A stretch of 9,508 nucleotides of DNA, from positions 1-9,508 of the forward strand of contig JAODNL010000471.1 of assembly GCA_025465405.1 (NCBI GenBank), written 5' to 3'. The first letter of the stretch is position 1. Every line of letters starts with the position of its first letter. The position numbers were made by a program, and so were the translations under genes. Under the pieces are notes generated by a model. It was not told the origin of the DNA, searched no databases, and saw nothing but the letters and a program-made list of their open reading frames with translations. This stretch comes from Pseudonocardiales bacterium. GTDB lineage: Bacteria > Actinomycetota > Actinomycetes > Mycobacteriales > Jatrophihabitantaceae. Shown piece by piece: positions 1 through 7,900 of this stretch.

Positions 1-444
1 CGCTGGGCCGACGCCTGGCACGCCGGCGACGTCGACGCGATCGTCGCGATGCTCACCGACGACGCGCGCTACTCGATGCCGCCGTCGCCCGAGTGGTACG
101 GCGGCCACGACGAGATCCGAATCTTCCTACTCCATGGCCCACTGCACTTTCGCTGGCGGTTCCTGCCCACCACCGCGAACGGCCAACTCGCCTTCGGCAC
201 CTACCTCGGGGATGACACCGCGGGACAGTACCTGCCGGGCGGCCTGGACGTCCTGACCATCCGGATCGGGCAGGTCGCCGAGGTGACCGCGTTCCTCACC
301 ACTGACCTGACCCGATTCGGCCTTCCTGCCCATCGCTGGCCCCAGGCCGTTCACACCGCCAGCTCTCCGCCCCTGCGTCCAGGTCAGCGCGATCAGGATG
401 ACGTCACACAACCGGTCGAGTGCCGACTCGCCGCGGGTTTCTGA
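1..444 (+). CDS. ECF sigma factor, C-terminal SnoaL-like domain (partial)
   Basis: The frame is open from base 1, so the gene begins before the window; 147 codons are visible, ending in TGA. The visible part is not a DNA-binding region but a SnoaL-like (NTF2-fold) domain of the kind fused behind sigma regions 2 and 4 in large ECF sigma factors (SigX5/TIGR02960-like, related to SigJ/ECF41 types). Supporting stretches are WADAWHAGDVDAIVAMLTDD near the left edge, MPPSPEWYGG, the LPTTANGQLAFGTY strand, and the closing VAEVTAFL...RFGLPA. In this class the SnoaL-like domain is thought to modulate sigma activity in place of a classical anti-sigma factor. After FGLPA (about base 342) roughly 33 further residues lack any family resemblance I know. 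The sigma core regions must lie upstream and cannot be checked. The domain call is fairly firm; the exact ECF group is not. Confidence 0.85.
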   Translation, partial: RWADAWHAGDVDAIVAMLTDDARYSMPPSPEWYGGHDEIRIFLLHGPLHFRWRFLPTTANGQLAFGTYLGDDTAGQYLPGGLDVLTIRIGQVAEVTAFLTTDLTRFGLPAHRWPQAVHTASSPPLRPGQRDQDDVTQPVECRLAAGF

Positions 445-678
445 CGATGGCCGCGCGGGCGCCGCGCCGGTGGGAGGACCAACGCTGTATGCAGCCGGCG
501 CCGGGTCGTTCGCATGGCGATCATCGATAGGACGAGCCGCGGTGCCGGTGCCGGCGCTGGCGCGCCGACCTCCCGCGTTGGGCGTTGACCCGACGGCAGG
601 CTGGTACTAGGTCGAAGGTTCGATGGCACGTCGCCGGACGTTGTTGAGCTAATGAGGATGGCCCTGCGCACCGACGAC

Positions 679-684
679 GAGGAG
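679..684 (+). promoter_or_regulatory. Ribosome binding site for the 338-aa secreted protein
   Basis: GAGGAG lies six bases before the ATG at 691. It decides the start: an in-frame ATG at 652 would add 13 charged residues ahead of the signal peptide and has no comparable Shine-Dalgarno sequence. Confidence 0.75.
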
Positions 685-690
685 CATGAG

Positions 691-1707
691 ATGCACCCAC
701 TTCGCACGATCCGGCGAGCCACCGCGGCCGCGTCTGTCGCCCTCCTGGCACCGCTGGTGCCGCTCGCGGGTACCCCGATTGCGCAGGCGGCCACGTCGAC
801 GGCCTGCGACGGCGGCAGCTTCACTGTCCTGGGCAAGACCGGCACCACGGGCTTCGACGGATCGGTCGCCGCCCCGGCCGGCCGGTTCACCGTCCAAGGC
901 AAATACAACCGCTTCAATATCGACCCGGCCGATTTCGCGGTGTACGACTACGCGTTCACCGGCGCCGCCAACCCGGCCGATATCACCGGCGGCCGCGTGA
1001 CGCCGGTGTACGCCAGCAAGATCCCCGACCATCGCGGCCTCATCCTCACCAGTGCGATTTCGCTGCAGGTCAGCGGCAGCGACCTGGTGATCTCCCGCAC
1101 CGGTACCGGCGGACTGAGCATGAAGCTCCAGGCGAAGGACTGCGCGCAGGGCGGAATCTTCCAGATGGAACCGGCCCGCGGTGACGGGACGCGGACCCGG
1201 ATCGTGCACCACCTTGCCGATGAAGCGTTCTACTTCGACAACGCGAACTTCCGTGCCAAGCTCGGACAGTTCCTCGGCTCGGACTGTCAGAACGCCCAAA
1301 CCGGGCCGCCAAGCCAATTCTGCGTGCAGGTGACCCCGCGAGTGAACATAGCCAATGACATCTCTGCCAGGTTCGTCGTACGCGACAGCGCACAGGTCGC
1401 CACGCGTATCCGACAGGCCTCATGTGGGCCGGACTTCATCAACAACCTCGGACTGAGCGAGACCCGCGACCATTGCGGCGGCATGTCGATCTGGGACGTC
1501 GCCAGCGGCGGTCGGATGGGCGTCGTTACCGGCGAAGACGCCACCGAGGTCGCCAACCCGCCCACCGTCTGCGTGAGCAATTGCCAGGCGCAGAACCGGG
1601 TCAAGGGCAGGCTGGCCAACCTGGGCTTCCCCTTCCCGATCGCGGCCGGCAGCAGGCTCGCCCCGCGTAAATCGGCCGACGGCCTGACCGCGGCACTGAC
1701 TCCGTAG
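691..1707 (+). CDS. Secreted Cys-containing protein of unknown function
   Basis: This encodes 338 aa. A Sec-type signal peptide is plain: basic n-region (residues 1-9, with RTIRR), hydrophobic core about 10-27, and an A-Q-A-A cleavage zone near 31-34. The mature part is rich in Gly, Asn and beta-type strands. It contains eight cysteines (39, 151, 199, 211, 245, 262, 294, 298), enough for up to four disulfides, which suits an exported protein. Distinct segments include GGIFQMEP (154-161), a YFDNANFRAK stretch, RFVVRDS, CGGMSIWDVASGGRMG (262 onward), and CVSNCQAQN (294-302) followed by LGFPFPI. No catalytic motif, transmembrane anchor, lipobox or LPXTG is visible. It resembles, from memory only, unnamed exported hypothetical proteins of actinobacteria; I cannot assign a function. 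It sits 246 bp after the sigma factor gene and 249 bp before the next secreted protein, so it probably has its own promoter. The start is set by the GAGGAG at 679-684. Confidence 0.88.
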   Translation: MHPLRTIRRATAAASVALLAPLVPLAGTPIAQAATSTACDGGSFTVLGKTGTTGFDGSVAAPAGRFTVQGKYNRFNIDPADFAVYDYAFTGAANPADITGGRVTPVYASKIPDHRGLILTSAISLQVSGSDLVISRTGTGGLSMKLQAKDCAQGGIFQMEPARGDGTRTRIVHHLADEAFYFDNANFRAKLGQFLGSDCQNAQTGPPSQFCVQVTPRVNIANDISARFVVRDSAQVATRIRQASCGPDFINNLGLSETRDHCGGMSIWDVASGGRMGVVTGEDATEVANPPTVCVSNCQAQNRVKGRLANLGFPFPIAAGSRLAPRKSADGLTAALTP

Positions 1708-1773
1708 CGGAGCCATGACCACTCCGGCCGACGGTGGTGCCATCCGGCTGCGCGGGATCAGCGCACCAAGCCG

Positions 1774-1794
1774 GTCGCGGTCACCGACCGCGAC
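1774..1794 (+). terminator. Candidate hairpin after the 338-aa protein gene
   Basis: A perfect 8-bp stem (GTCGCGGT at 1774-1781 with ACCGCGAC at 1787-1794) closes a 5-base loop, 67 bases after the stop codon. It is GC-rich but has no T-run, as is common for actinobacterial terminators. The sequence GGTCGCGGT recurs at 1817-1825, so a regulatory or chance origin is also possible. Confidence 0.35.
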
Positions 1795-1944
1795 GGTGCA
1801 AACGGGCTGTGGGCCTGGTCGCGGTGAGCCGACTGCGCGGCGAACTCGGGTCGAGCAGGCCGGACGCCGCCGACTCACCGTGACGATGAACCGGATCGGT
1901 GACTGCTGCGTACTTCCATGCGGACTCGTGAGCGTCCGGGACCT

Positions 1945-1949
1945 GGAGG
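1945..1949 (+). promoter_or_regulatory. Ribosome binding site for the 928-aa secreted protein
   Basis: GGAGG within TGGAGGTGGGG, seven bases before the ATG at 1957. It favours this start over the in-frame ATG at 1918, which would place 13 polar residues ahead of the signal peptide. Confidence 0.75.
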
Positions 1950-1956
1950 TGGGGTC

Positions 1957-4743
1957 ATGATCGCCGGAACCAGAGCAAGCAACCGCGCTGACGGGATTGC
2001 AGGGGCGCTGCGTCCGGTGGCCAGGGCTGCAGTTGCGATCGGGCTGGCCGCTGGGCTGCTGGCTGCCGCGCCAGTCGCAACCGCCGCGCCCCCGGCGGCA
2101 CCCGGACTGCTCGGACCAGGGGATGCCGCTCAAGTGGTTGTACCGCTGACGCTGTCCTGGTCGGCGGCCACCAGTCCGTCGGGAATCGTGGCCTACAACT
2201 GGCAGGTCAGCCCATCGTCGACGTTCGTTCCGGTCGTGCAACAGAACTCGACGAGCGGCCAGACGCAGGACTCCGTCAGCGGTCTGGCCAACGGCACGTA
2301 CTTCTGGCGCGTTCAAGCGGTGAATGGAGCATTCGAGCAAGGCGCGTGGTCGCAGACGCGCAGTTTCACGGTTACCGGCGCCAACGGGGCCGAGCCCGGT
2401 ACGCCCACGCTCAACCAGCCCCGAGGCGGCACGCAGTTCCACCCCTTCGAATCGATTACCTTCACCTGGAGTGCCGTCCAAGGCGCGGCAACCTACGTCT
2501 TCGAGGCCGACAAGAACCCGAGCTTCCCGGTGGGTACGACCAGGATTCACGCCGACAACGTCACCGACCCCACGACCACGATCGTCATCGGGGACTTCTG
2601 TAACGGCTGCGAACAGGGCAACTACGTTGCTCGGGTCTACGCAGTCGGCGCAAACGGCGCGCGCGGCGTACCGTCGGCGACGGTCAGCTTCAGTGTTTTC
2701 TACAACAATCCGCTGCCTCCGCCCCCGACGCCCCTCGCTCCGGTGAACGGCGTGACCGTGAGCCTTCCGATCACCTTGTCGTGGACGGATGTGCCGAACC
2801 CGCAAGGTAACGGCTACCAAATTCAGATCTCGCGCAACTCTGCGTTCACCTCGATCGAAGACGACATCCCGCTAATCACACCCTCACACCGAGACGAGCT
2901 GTCGCTCACGTCGGGCCCGAAGTTCTGGCGGGTCCGATCGTTCCAGGGTGACAACAGCCCGAACACGGCAGCGGCCACCGCGTGGTCGCAGACTGCGACC
3001 TTCACCGTCAGCTCCGCGCCACCGACCGTCGTGTCAGTCTCACTCACCCGCGCCGATCCGTTCAGTGGGGATGACGAGTTCGGTGACGTCCAGCTCAGCA
3101 CGGTGGCCCCGAGCGGGGGAGCCGTCGTCCGGCTTACCAGTAGCAACCCGACTGCCGTTCCGGTGCCCGCGTCAGTCACCGTGCCGGGCGGCAAGGCCGT
3201 CTTGTTCTCGTCGTTCGCGTTCCAGATCGGTCAGGTGACCAGTCCAACCGCCGTGACCGTGACTGCCAGTCTCGGGTCGTCCTCCGCCACGTTCCAGGTC
3301 AATGTCCGGCCTCCGTCGTTGCAGACGCTAACGCTGACGCCGACAACGACCAGCGGTGGTGTGGCGGTCGGCGCGATCATGATGCTCAACGGTCAAGCCC
3401 CGGCGTCCGGCGCCATCGTGAGTCTGTCGAGCAGTTCCCCCGCAGCGACGCCGCCGGCCACGGTCACCGTGGCCGCCGGCAGCCCGTCCGCATCGTTCGC
3501 GATACCCACCAACGATGTAACCACCCGCACACCGGTGACGATCACGGCCAGTTGGAACGGCAGCAGCGTGCAGTCACAGCTCATCGTGATGCCCGCGCCG
3601 AAGCCCACCTCACTTGCACTGTTCCCCGCCACGACGACGGGCTCGAGTGGGTCCGTCCAGGGGTCGGTTTCGGTCGCCTCCGTTGCGTCATTCGACCAGT
3701 CGTTGCAGGTCGCGAGCAACAACTCGGCAGTGCTGCCGTTCCTGTCGAGCAGCGTGACCATTCCAGCCGGCAGCGACCGAGGCGCGATTCAGATCCTTCC
3801 CAGATCGGTTTCGACGACGACCGTCGTAACCATCTCGGTGACCGGCGGCGGGGTGACGGTCAGAGCGGACTTGACCGTGAATCCCGACAGCACACCGCCA
3901 CCGGGTCCCACCCTGAGCACATTTGCCGTCAACCCGACGAGCGTGCCCGGCGGACATCCGGCAACCGGCACGGTGACGCTGCCCAGCGCGGCACCCGCCG
4001 GCGGCACGATCGTGACGCTGTCGAGCAATCTTCCCAACGCCGCCAGCGTGCCCGGCAGCGTCACCGTGCCAGCCGGCGCGACGAGCGCATCGTTCACGGT
4101 GACCACTTTCCAGGTCGCCGACACCACGGTGCAACTTAGTGCACGCAACGGGGACACGATTCTGTTCGCCGCGCTCGGCATCACCACCGCAGCGCCGGCA
4201 CCAAGCCTGTCGGCCCTGACCCTGACGCCGTCCAGCGTGCCGGGCGGGAACCCATCCACGGGCAAGGTCACGCTCACGGCAGCGGCGCCGTCTGGCGGTG
4301 CTCAGGTGACCTTGTCCAGCAGTAAGACGGCCACTGCTTCCGTGCCCGCAAGTGTCACGATCGCGGCGGGCGGCACCAGCGCGACATTCACCGTGAGCAC
4401 CAGTGCCGTCTCGACGCCGACCTCGACGACGATCGGCGCTTTGTACGGGGGTGCCAGTGCCACCACGACGTTAACCGTTACGCCGCCAGGCCAATCCGCC
4501 ACCCTCACGGTCACCGCGACCGGCCGAAGCGGGACCACAATCACCTCGAACCCGCCCGGCATCAAGGTGACCGTGGGCACCACCGGCTCCGCACCGTTCC
4601 CTGACGGCAGCACGATCACCCTCACAGCGAGCAGCGGCCGCTCCGCCGTCTGGTCCGGAGCGTGTTCCAGCAACGGCAGCAAGACCAAAAGCTGCACCTT
4701 AACCCTGAGCGGCAATTCGAGCGTCACCGCCAACGTGAACTGA
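1957..4743 (+). CDS. Secreted FN3-like / Ig-like repeat protein with InlB-B-type C-terminal domain
   Basis: This encodes 928 aa, all apparently extracellular. A signal peptide covers about residues 1-43 (basic and polar n-region, hydrophobic core about 21-38, cleavage near ATA-AP). Three FN3-like modules follow at about 48-142, 149-250 and 257-354; each has a conserved Trp early (LSWSAA, FTWSAV, LSWTDV). Each also has a late aromatic strand and a closing strand, for example YFWRVQAV...WSQTRSFTV and KFWRVRSF...WSQTATFTV. Then come five Ig-like repeats of about 95-100 residues (355-451, 453-545, 546-645, 650-747, 748-848) with the pattern L-S-S-x(n)-VPASVTV-x-AG-x(3)-A-x-F. The last about 80 residues (849-928) resemble a divergent InlB B-repeat: TSNPPG, a Gly-ser/thr strand, WSGACSS, CTLTLSGNSSVTANV, with two Cys able to pair. 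No enzyme domain, LPXTG or C-terminal membrane segment is seen. The likely role is adhesion, matrix or polymer binding, or a spacer; this is inferred from architecture alone. Confidence 0.9.
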   Translation: MIAGTRASNRADGIAGALRPVARAAVAIGLAAGLLAAAPVATAAPPAAPGLLGPGDAAQVVVPLTLSWSAATSPSGIVAYNWQVSPSSTFVPVVQQNSTSGQTQDSVSGLANGTYFWRVQAVNGAFEQGAWSQTRSFTVTGANGAEPGTPTLNQPRGGTQFHPFESITFTWSAVQGAATYVFEADKNPSFPVGTTRIHADNVTDPTTTIVIGDFCNGCEQGNYVARVYAVGANGARGVPSATVSFSVFYNNPLPPPPTPLAPVNGVTVSLPITLSWTDVPNPQGNGYQIQISRNSAFTSIEDDIPLITPSHRDELSLTSGPKFWRVRSFQGDNSPNTAAATAWSQTATFTVSSAPPTVVSVSLTRADPFSGDDEFGDVQLSTVAPSGGAVVRLTSSNPTAVPVPASVTVPGGKAVLFSSFAFQIGQVTSPTAVTVTASLGSSSATFQVNVRPPSLQTLTLTPTTTSGGVAVGAIMMLNGQAPASGAIVSLSSSSPAATPPATVTVAAGSPSASFAIPTNDVTTRTPVTITASWNGSSVQSQLIVMPAPKPTSLALFPATTTGSSGSVQGSVSVASVASFDQSLQVASNNSAVLPFLSSSVTIPAGSDRGAIQILPRSVSTTTVVTISVTGGGVTVRADLTVNPDSTPPPGPTLSTFAVNPTSVPGGHPATGTVTLPSAAPAGGTIVTLSSNLPNAASVPGSVTVPAGATSASFTVTTFQVADTTVQLSARNGDTILFAALGITTAAPAPSLSALTLTPSSVPGGNPSTGKVTLTAAAPSGGAQVTLSSSKTATASVPASVTIAAGGTSATFTVSTSAVSTPTSTTIGALYGGASATTTLTVTPPGQSATLTVTATGRSGTTITSNPPGIKVTVGTTGSAPFPDGSTITLTASSGRSAVWSGACSSNGSKTKSCTLTLSGNSSVTANVN
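3019..4500 (+). repeat. Five tandem Ig-like protein repeats
   Basis: These lie within the 928-aa protein. The units are about 95-100 codons each and strongly diverged at DNA level. Units 4 (from about 3904) and 5 (from about 4198) are the most alike: both carry SVPGG-x-P-x-TG-x-VTL, then AAP-x-GG, then ASVP-x-SVT. Unit 3 is the most diverged, having lost the AP-x-GG segment. All share a Thr/Ser/Val-rich composition typical of bacterial Ig-like folds. Confidence 0.7.
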
Positions 4744-4948
4744 GGCGGCGCACGGCGGCACCACATCAAGTCGACAGAGTCGGCGAACGCATTCATGTCG
4801 ACGGCTGCAGCGTGACCGACCTGCGGCGGCGGCTCGTTGATGTCGTAGCCCCAGACGATCAGCGAGTTTACGTTTCGTTGACGCGCGGTCCGCAGCATGG
4901 CTTGAGGTCACGTGCTGGAGGGCACCGACACGCTGTTGGGGGCACAAC
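4744..4948. other. Intergenic gap with a protein-like minus-strand reading frame
   Basis: This is the 205-bp space between two secreted-protein genes. I see no convincing promoter or terminator. Read on the minus strand from an ATG at 4898, it encodes about 50 residues (including VNSLIVWGYDINEPPP and AAAVDMNAFADSVDLMW) before the frame runs antisense into the 928-aa gene. The composition is less Arg/Ala/Gly-biased than a usual shadow frame in this GC-rich DNA, so a decayed gene fragment is possible. There is no recognised family and I do not call it a gene. Confidence 0.3.
4938..4942 (+). promoter_or_regulatory. Weak ribosome binding site for the 1023-aa secreted protein
   Basis: GGGGG, six bases before the ATG at 4949, is the only purine-rich match. 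It is weaker than the sites of the other two secreted-protein genes. No better in-frame start lies upstream, and this ATG directly leads a well-formed signal peptide. Confidence 0.5.
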
Positions 4949-7900
4949 ATGTTCGAGCAGGCCACTTCGCGCCGCCGCCTGTTTGCGGCAAGCGCTCTCA
5001 CCGCCGCGGTACTCGCTCTCGCGGTGCCGCTGGTTTCGGAACCTGCAGCAGCGGCGGCGGTGATCAACGATCCACCGGCGAACGGGCACAGCGTCATCGT
5101 GTTCCCACAGCGCGACTTCGTCCACGGCGATGGGTTCGCCGTGGGTGCGAACCTAAGGGTGGAGATCTGGCGCGGAACTGTCGAGGTCGGCGTGTCCGAC
5201 CCCTTCGTCAACGACAACCCGGCCGGCTTCGACTTGAACCACCTCGGGGCTCCGTGCTGGGCAAGCGTTACCCCGGACATCATTCCGGGCGACATGGTTC
5301 AGGTGGTCAATCTCGACAGCGGCGAGATTGATCGCACCTTTGCCGCGAACGTGATTGTCAACCAGAAGGCAACCAAGGTCGGCAATACTGTCGTGATCAA
5401 GGGCACCGCCGCGCAGGCCGACGGCACCCAGATCCCGGTAGCGCAACTGGACGCCCGGGTTGTGGCAAGCACCAAAAGCCCGTTCTCTGACGGCACACGC
5501 ACAATCCGCAGTCAACCCGTATACGACACCTCGACCGGCAACACCTGGACAACCACGTTCACCACGACGAAGAACGGCACGCCGCTTACCTCGGCAGATC
5601 TCAGCCTCGCCGTCGCGAGCGAGTCCCGAGGTATGTGGCTCGGACGGCTGGTCGGCTTGGCCGTGCCCCCTGAAAACACGATTTACGAAGCGGGGGCTTT
5701 CGGTGGTCCAGCCGCGGGTTGCAGCGCCCCGAGCGCCTCGGACGCGGTGACTGGTTCGACACCCTCCGCGGTCAACGTCGCTGCCGTCCAGCCGGGCGGC
5801 AACCTGCTGCTGAGCGGTACCTCGTTCAACGCCGCCAGCGGCACGCTGTCACTGACCGACGGAGTCACCGCCACTCCGTTGACCGCGCCGGTGTCGCTGA
5901 ACCCAGCGGCCGCCTCCACCGATCCGACGGTCCCGCTGCCCGGAAACCAGACCTGGACTGCGTCGATTCCCACGGCCGATGTTGCCGGCCTGGCCGACGG
6001 CACCCTTACCGCGAGCGTCTCCTTCACGAGGGTCTTGGCGAGCACGCATCCGGACCCGGTCGACCCGACGGTGCAGGTCCGCGATACCGGCACGCTCGCG
6101 GGGGCGTCGCGCACCCTACTCAAGGACGTTGTCGCACCGCAGGCGCCTACGGCGAGCGTGCCAGGCGGGACCTATTTCGACCCGCAAACCGTCACTCTGA
6201 ACCCTGCGGACCCCGCCCACGACACCGTCCGATACACGATCGCCAACCCGACTGCGCCCGATCCGAGCCCATTCAGCACGGTAGCCTCTGTCCCGATTCA
6301 GGTGACAAGCAGCCAGCAACTGAAGGCGATGTCCATCGACCCTGCCGGTAACCAAAGCACAGTGCTGACTACCAACTATGTGATCACGACCCGCACTGCG
6401 CCCGAGCCTCCGACAGCAATCAGCGCAGTAGCCGGCGACGCATCCGCGATCGTGTCGTGGACGCCACCGGCCACCGACGGCGGCTCACCGATCACCAACT
6501 ACCAGGTTGATGTCTTCCAGGGCGGCGTCCGACAACCCACCCTCGGCCAGGCCGCCGGGACCGCAACGTCCTGGACCATCGGCGCTCTGAGCAACGGGGT
6601 CGCCTACCAATTCACCGTCCTCGCCCAGAACAGCATCGGTTCCAGCCCACGCTCCGCCCCGTCGACAGTGGTCACCCCCTCGCCGCTGCCGGCGGCGCAG
6701 GCCGTAGTCACTCCGAACGCTGTCAACTTCGGCAGCGTCCCCCTGGGGGGGACCGGCACCACGCAGACCGTCACGCTGAGCAACACCGGTAACGCCACGT
6801 TGAGCATCAGCAGCATCACGGTGAGCGGAGCCCAGCCCAGCGATTTCGCCTTAGGCGCCACCACCTGCGGTGTGACCCTGGCGGCCGCAGCGTCCTGCAC
6901 CACGGCAGTCAGCTTCACGCCCGGCGCAACAGGAGCCCGATCCGCCGCCTTCGCCGTCACCGACAGCTCTCCCGGTAGCCCACACATCGCCGCCCTCACC
7001 GGTACCGGCACTTCGGCTGTCTCCGTACCTACCGTCACCACTCGCAACCCGCTCTCTGGGGCGACAGGCGTCGCGATCGGCACGGCCACCGCCCGGGTAC
7101 CGATGACGGCGACGTTCAGCGAAGCCGTCAGCGGCCTGCCCGCCACAGCCGCCGCAACCGGCAACTTCACCCTGAAACAAGGCACGACAGCGGTCGCGTC
7201 CAAGGTCGTCTACAACGCCACCACCCACGTCGCCACCCTCACTCCGGACGCCGCGCTCATAGTTGACAAGCCGTACACCCTCAGCCTCTCAGCAGCGATC
7301 AAGAGCGCGTCCGGGGGCGCCCTAGTCGCCCAGGGCTGGAACTTCATCACCGGACCCCGGCCCACAGTGACCGCCACCAACCCAGCCTCCGGCGCATCCG
7401 GCGTTGCGATCGGCACCGCCGTCGCCCGGACAGCGATGACCGCGACGTTCAGCGAAGGCGTCACCGGCCTGCCCATCACGGCCGCCGCAACCGGCAACTT
7501 CACCCTCCACCAAGGCACCACGACGGTCACGTCCAAGGTCGTCTACAACGCGACGACCCACGTCGCCACCCTCACTCCGGATACCGCGCTAATAGCCGAC
7601 AAAACCTACACACTCACCGTCTCGGCGGCCATCAAGGACATCGCCGGCAACCCGATCACAGCCAAGACCTGGAACTTCATCAGCGGACCACGCCCGACCG
7701 TGACTGCCAGGACGCCGGCCGTAAACGGGGTCAACGTCGCCAGAACCGCGAACTGCACCGCCACCTTCAGTGAAGCCGTCGCCGGCCTACCCACGACCGC
7801 CGCGGCAACTGGCAACTTCACCATCAAACAAACAGCCACAGGCGCCGCGTTCGCGTCCATGGTCAGCTACAACGCCACCACCAGAGTCGCAACCCTCAAC

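Noticed and set aside
464..501. Inverted repeat GCGCCGG / CCGGCGC downstream of the sigma gene
   Set aside because: Only a 7-bp stem with a 24-base loop in very GC-rich DNA; such matches are expected by chance, so no terminator is called.
398..610. 70-codon plus-strand frame after the sigma factor
   Set aside because: Low-complexity Ala/Gly/Arg/Pro product, overlap with the sigma gene end, and no ribosome binding site.
585..613. Possible promoter (TTGACC with TACTAG or TAGGTC)
   Set aside because: TACTAG gives only a 14-base spacer, and at a proper spacing the -10 match (TAGGTC) is poor; not better than chance.
1715..1960. 81-codon plus-strand frame in the gap before the 928-aa gene
   Set aside because: There is no Shine-Dalgarno match and no recognisable protein features, and it overlaps the hairpin and the ribosome binding site of the next gene.
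1420..2820. 466-codon open frame on the minus strand
   Set aside because: It runs antisense across the end of the 338-aa gene, the intergenic gap and the start of the 928-aa gene. The product is Arg/Gly-rich with no domain, typical of a shadow frame in GC-rich DNA. The plus-strand genes have signal peptides and ribosome binding sites.
6134..6385. Chitinase or hexosaminidase activity for the 1023-aa protein
   Set aside because: Only the accessory Ig-like C-terminal domain type is present; no catalytic barrel or acidic active-site motif is seen.
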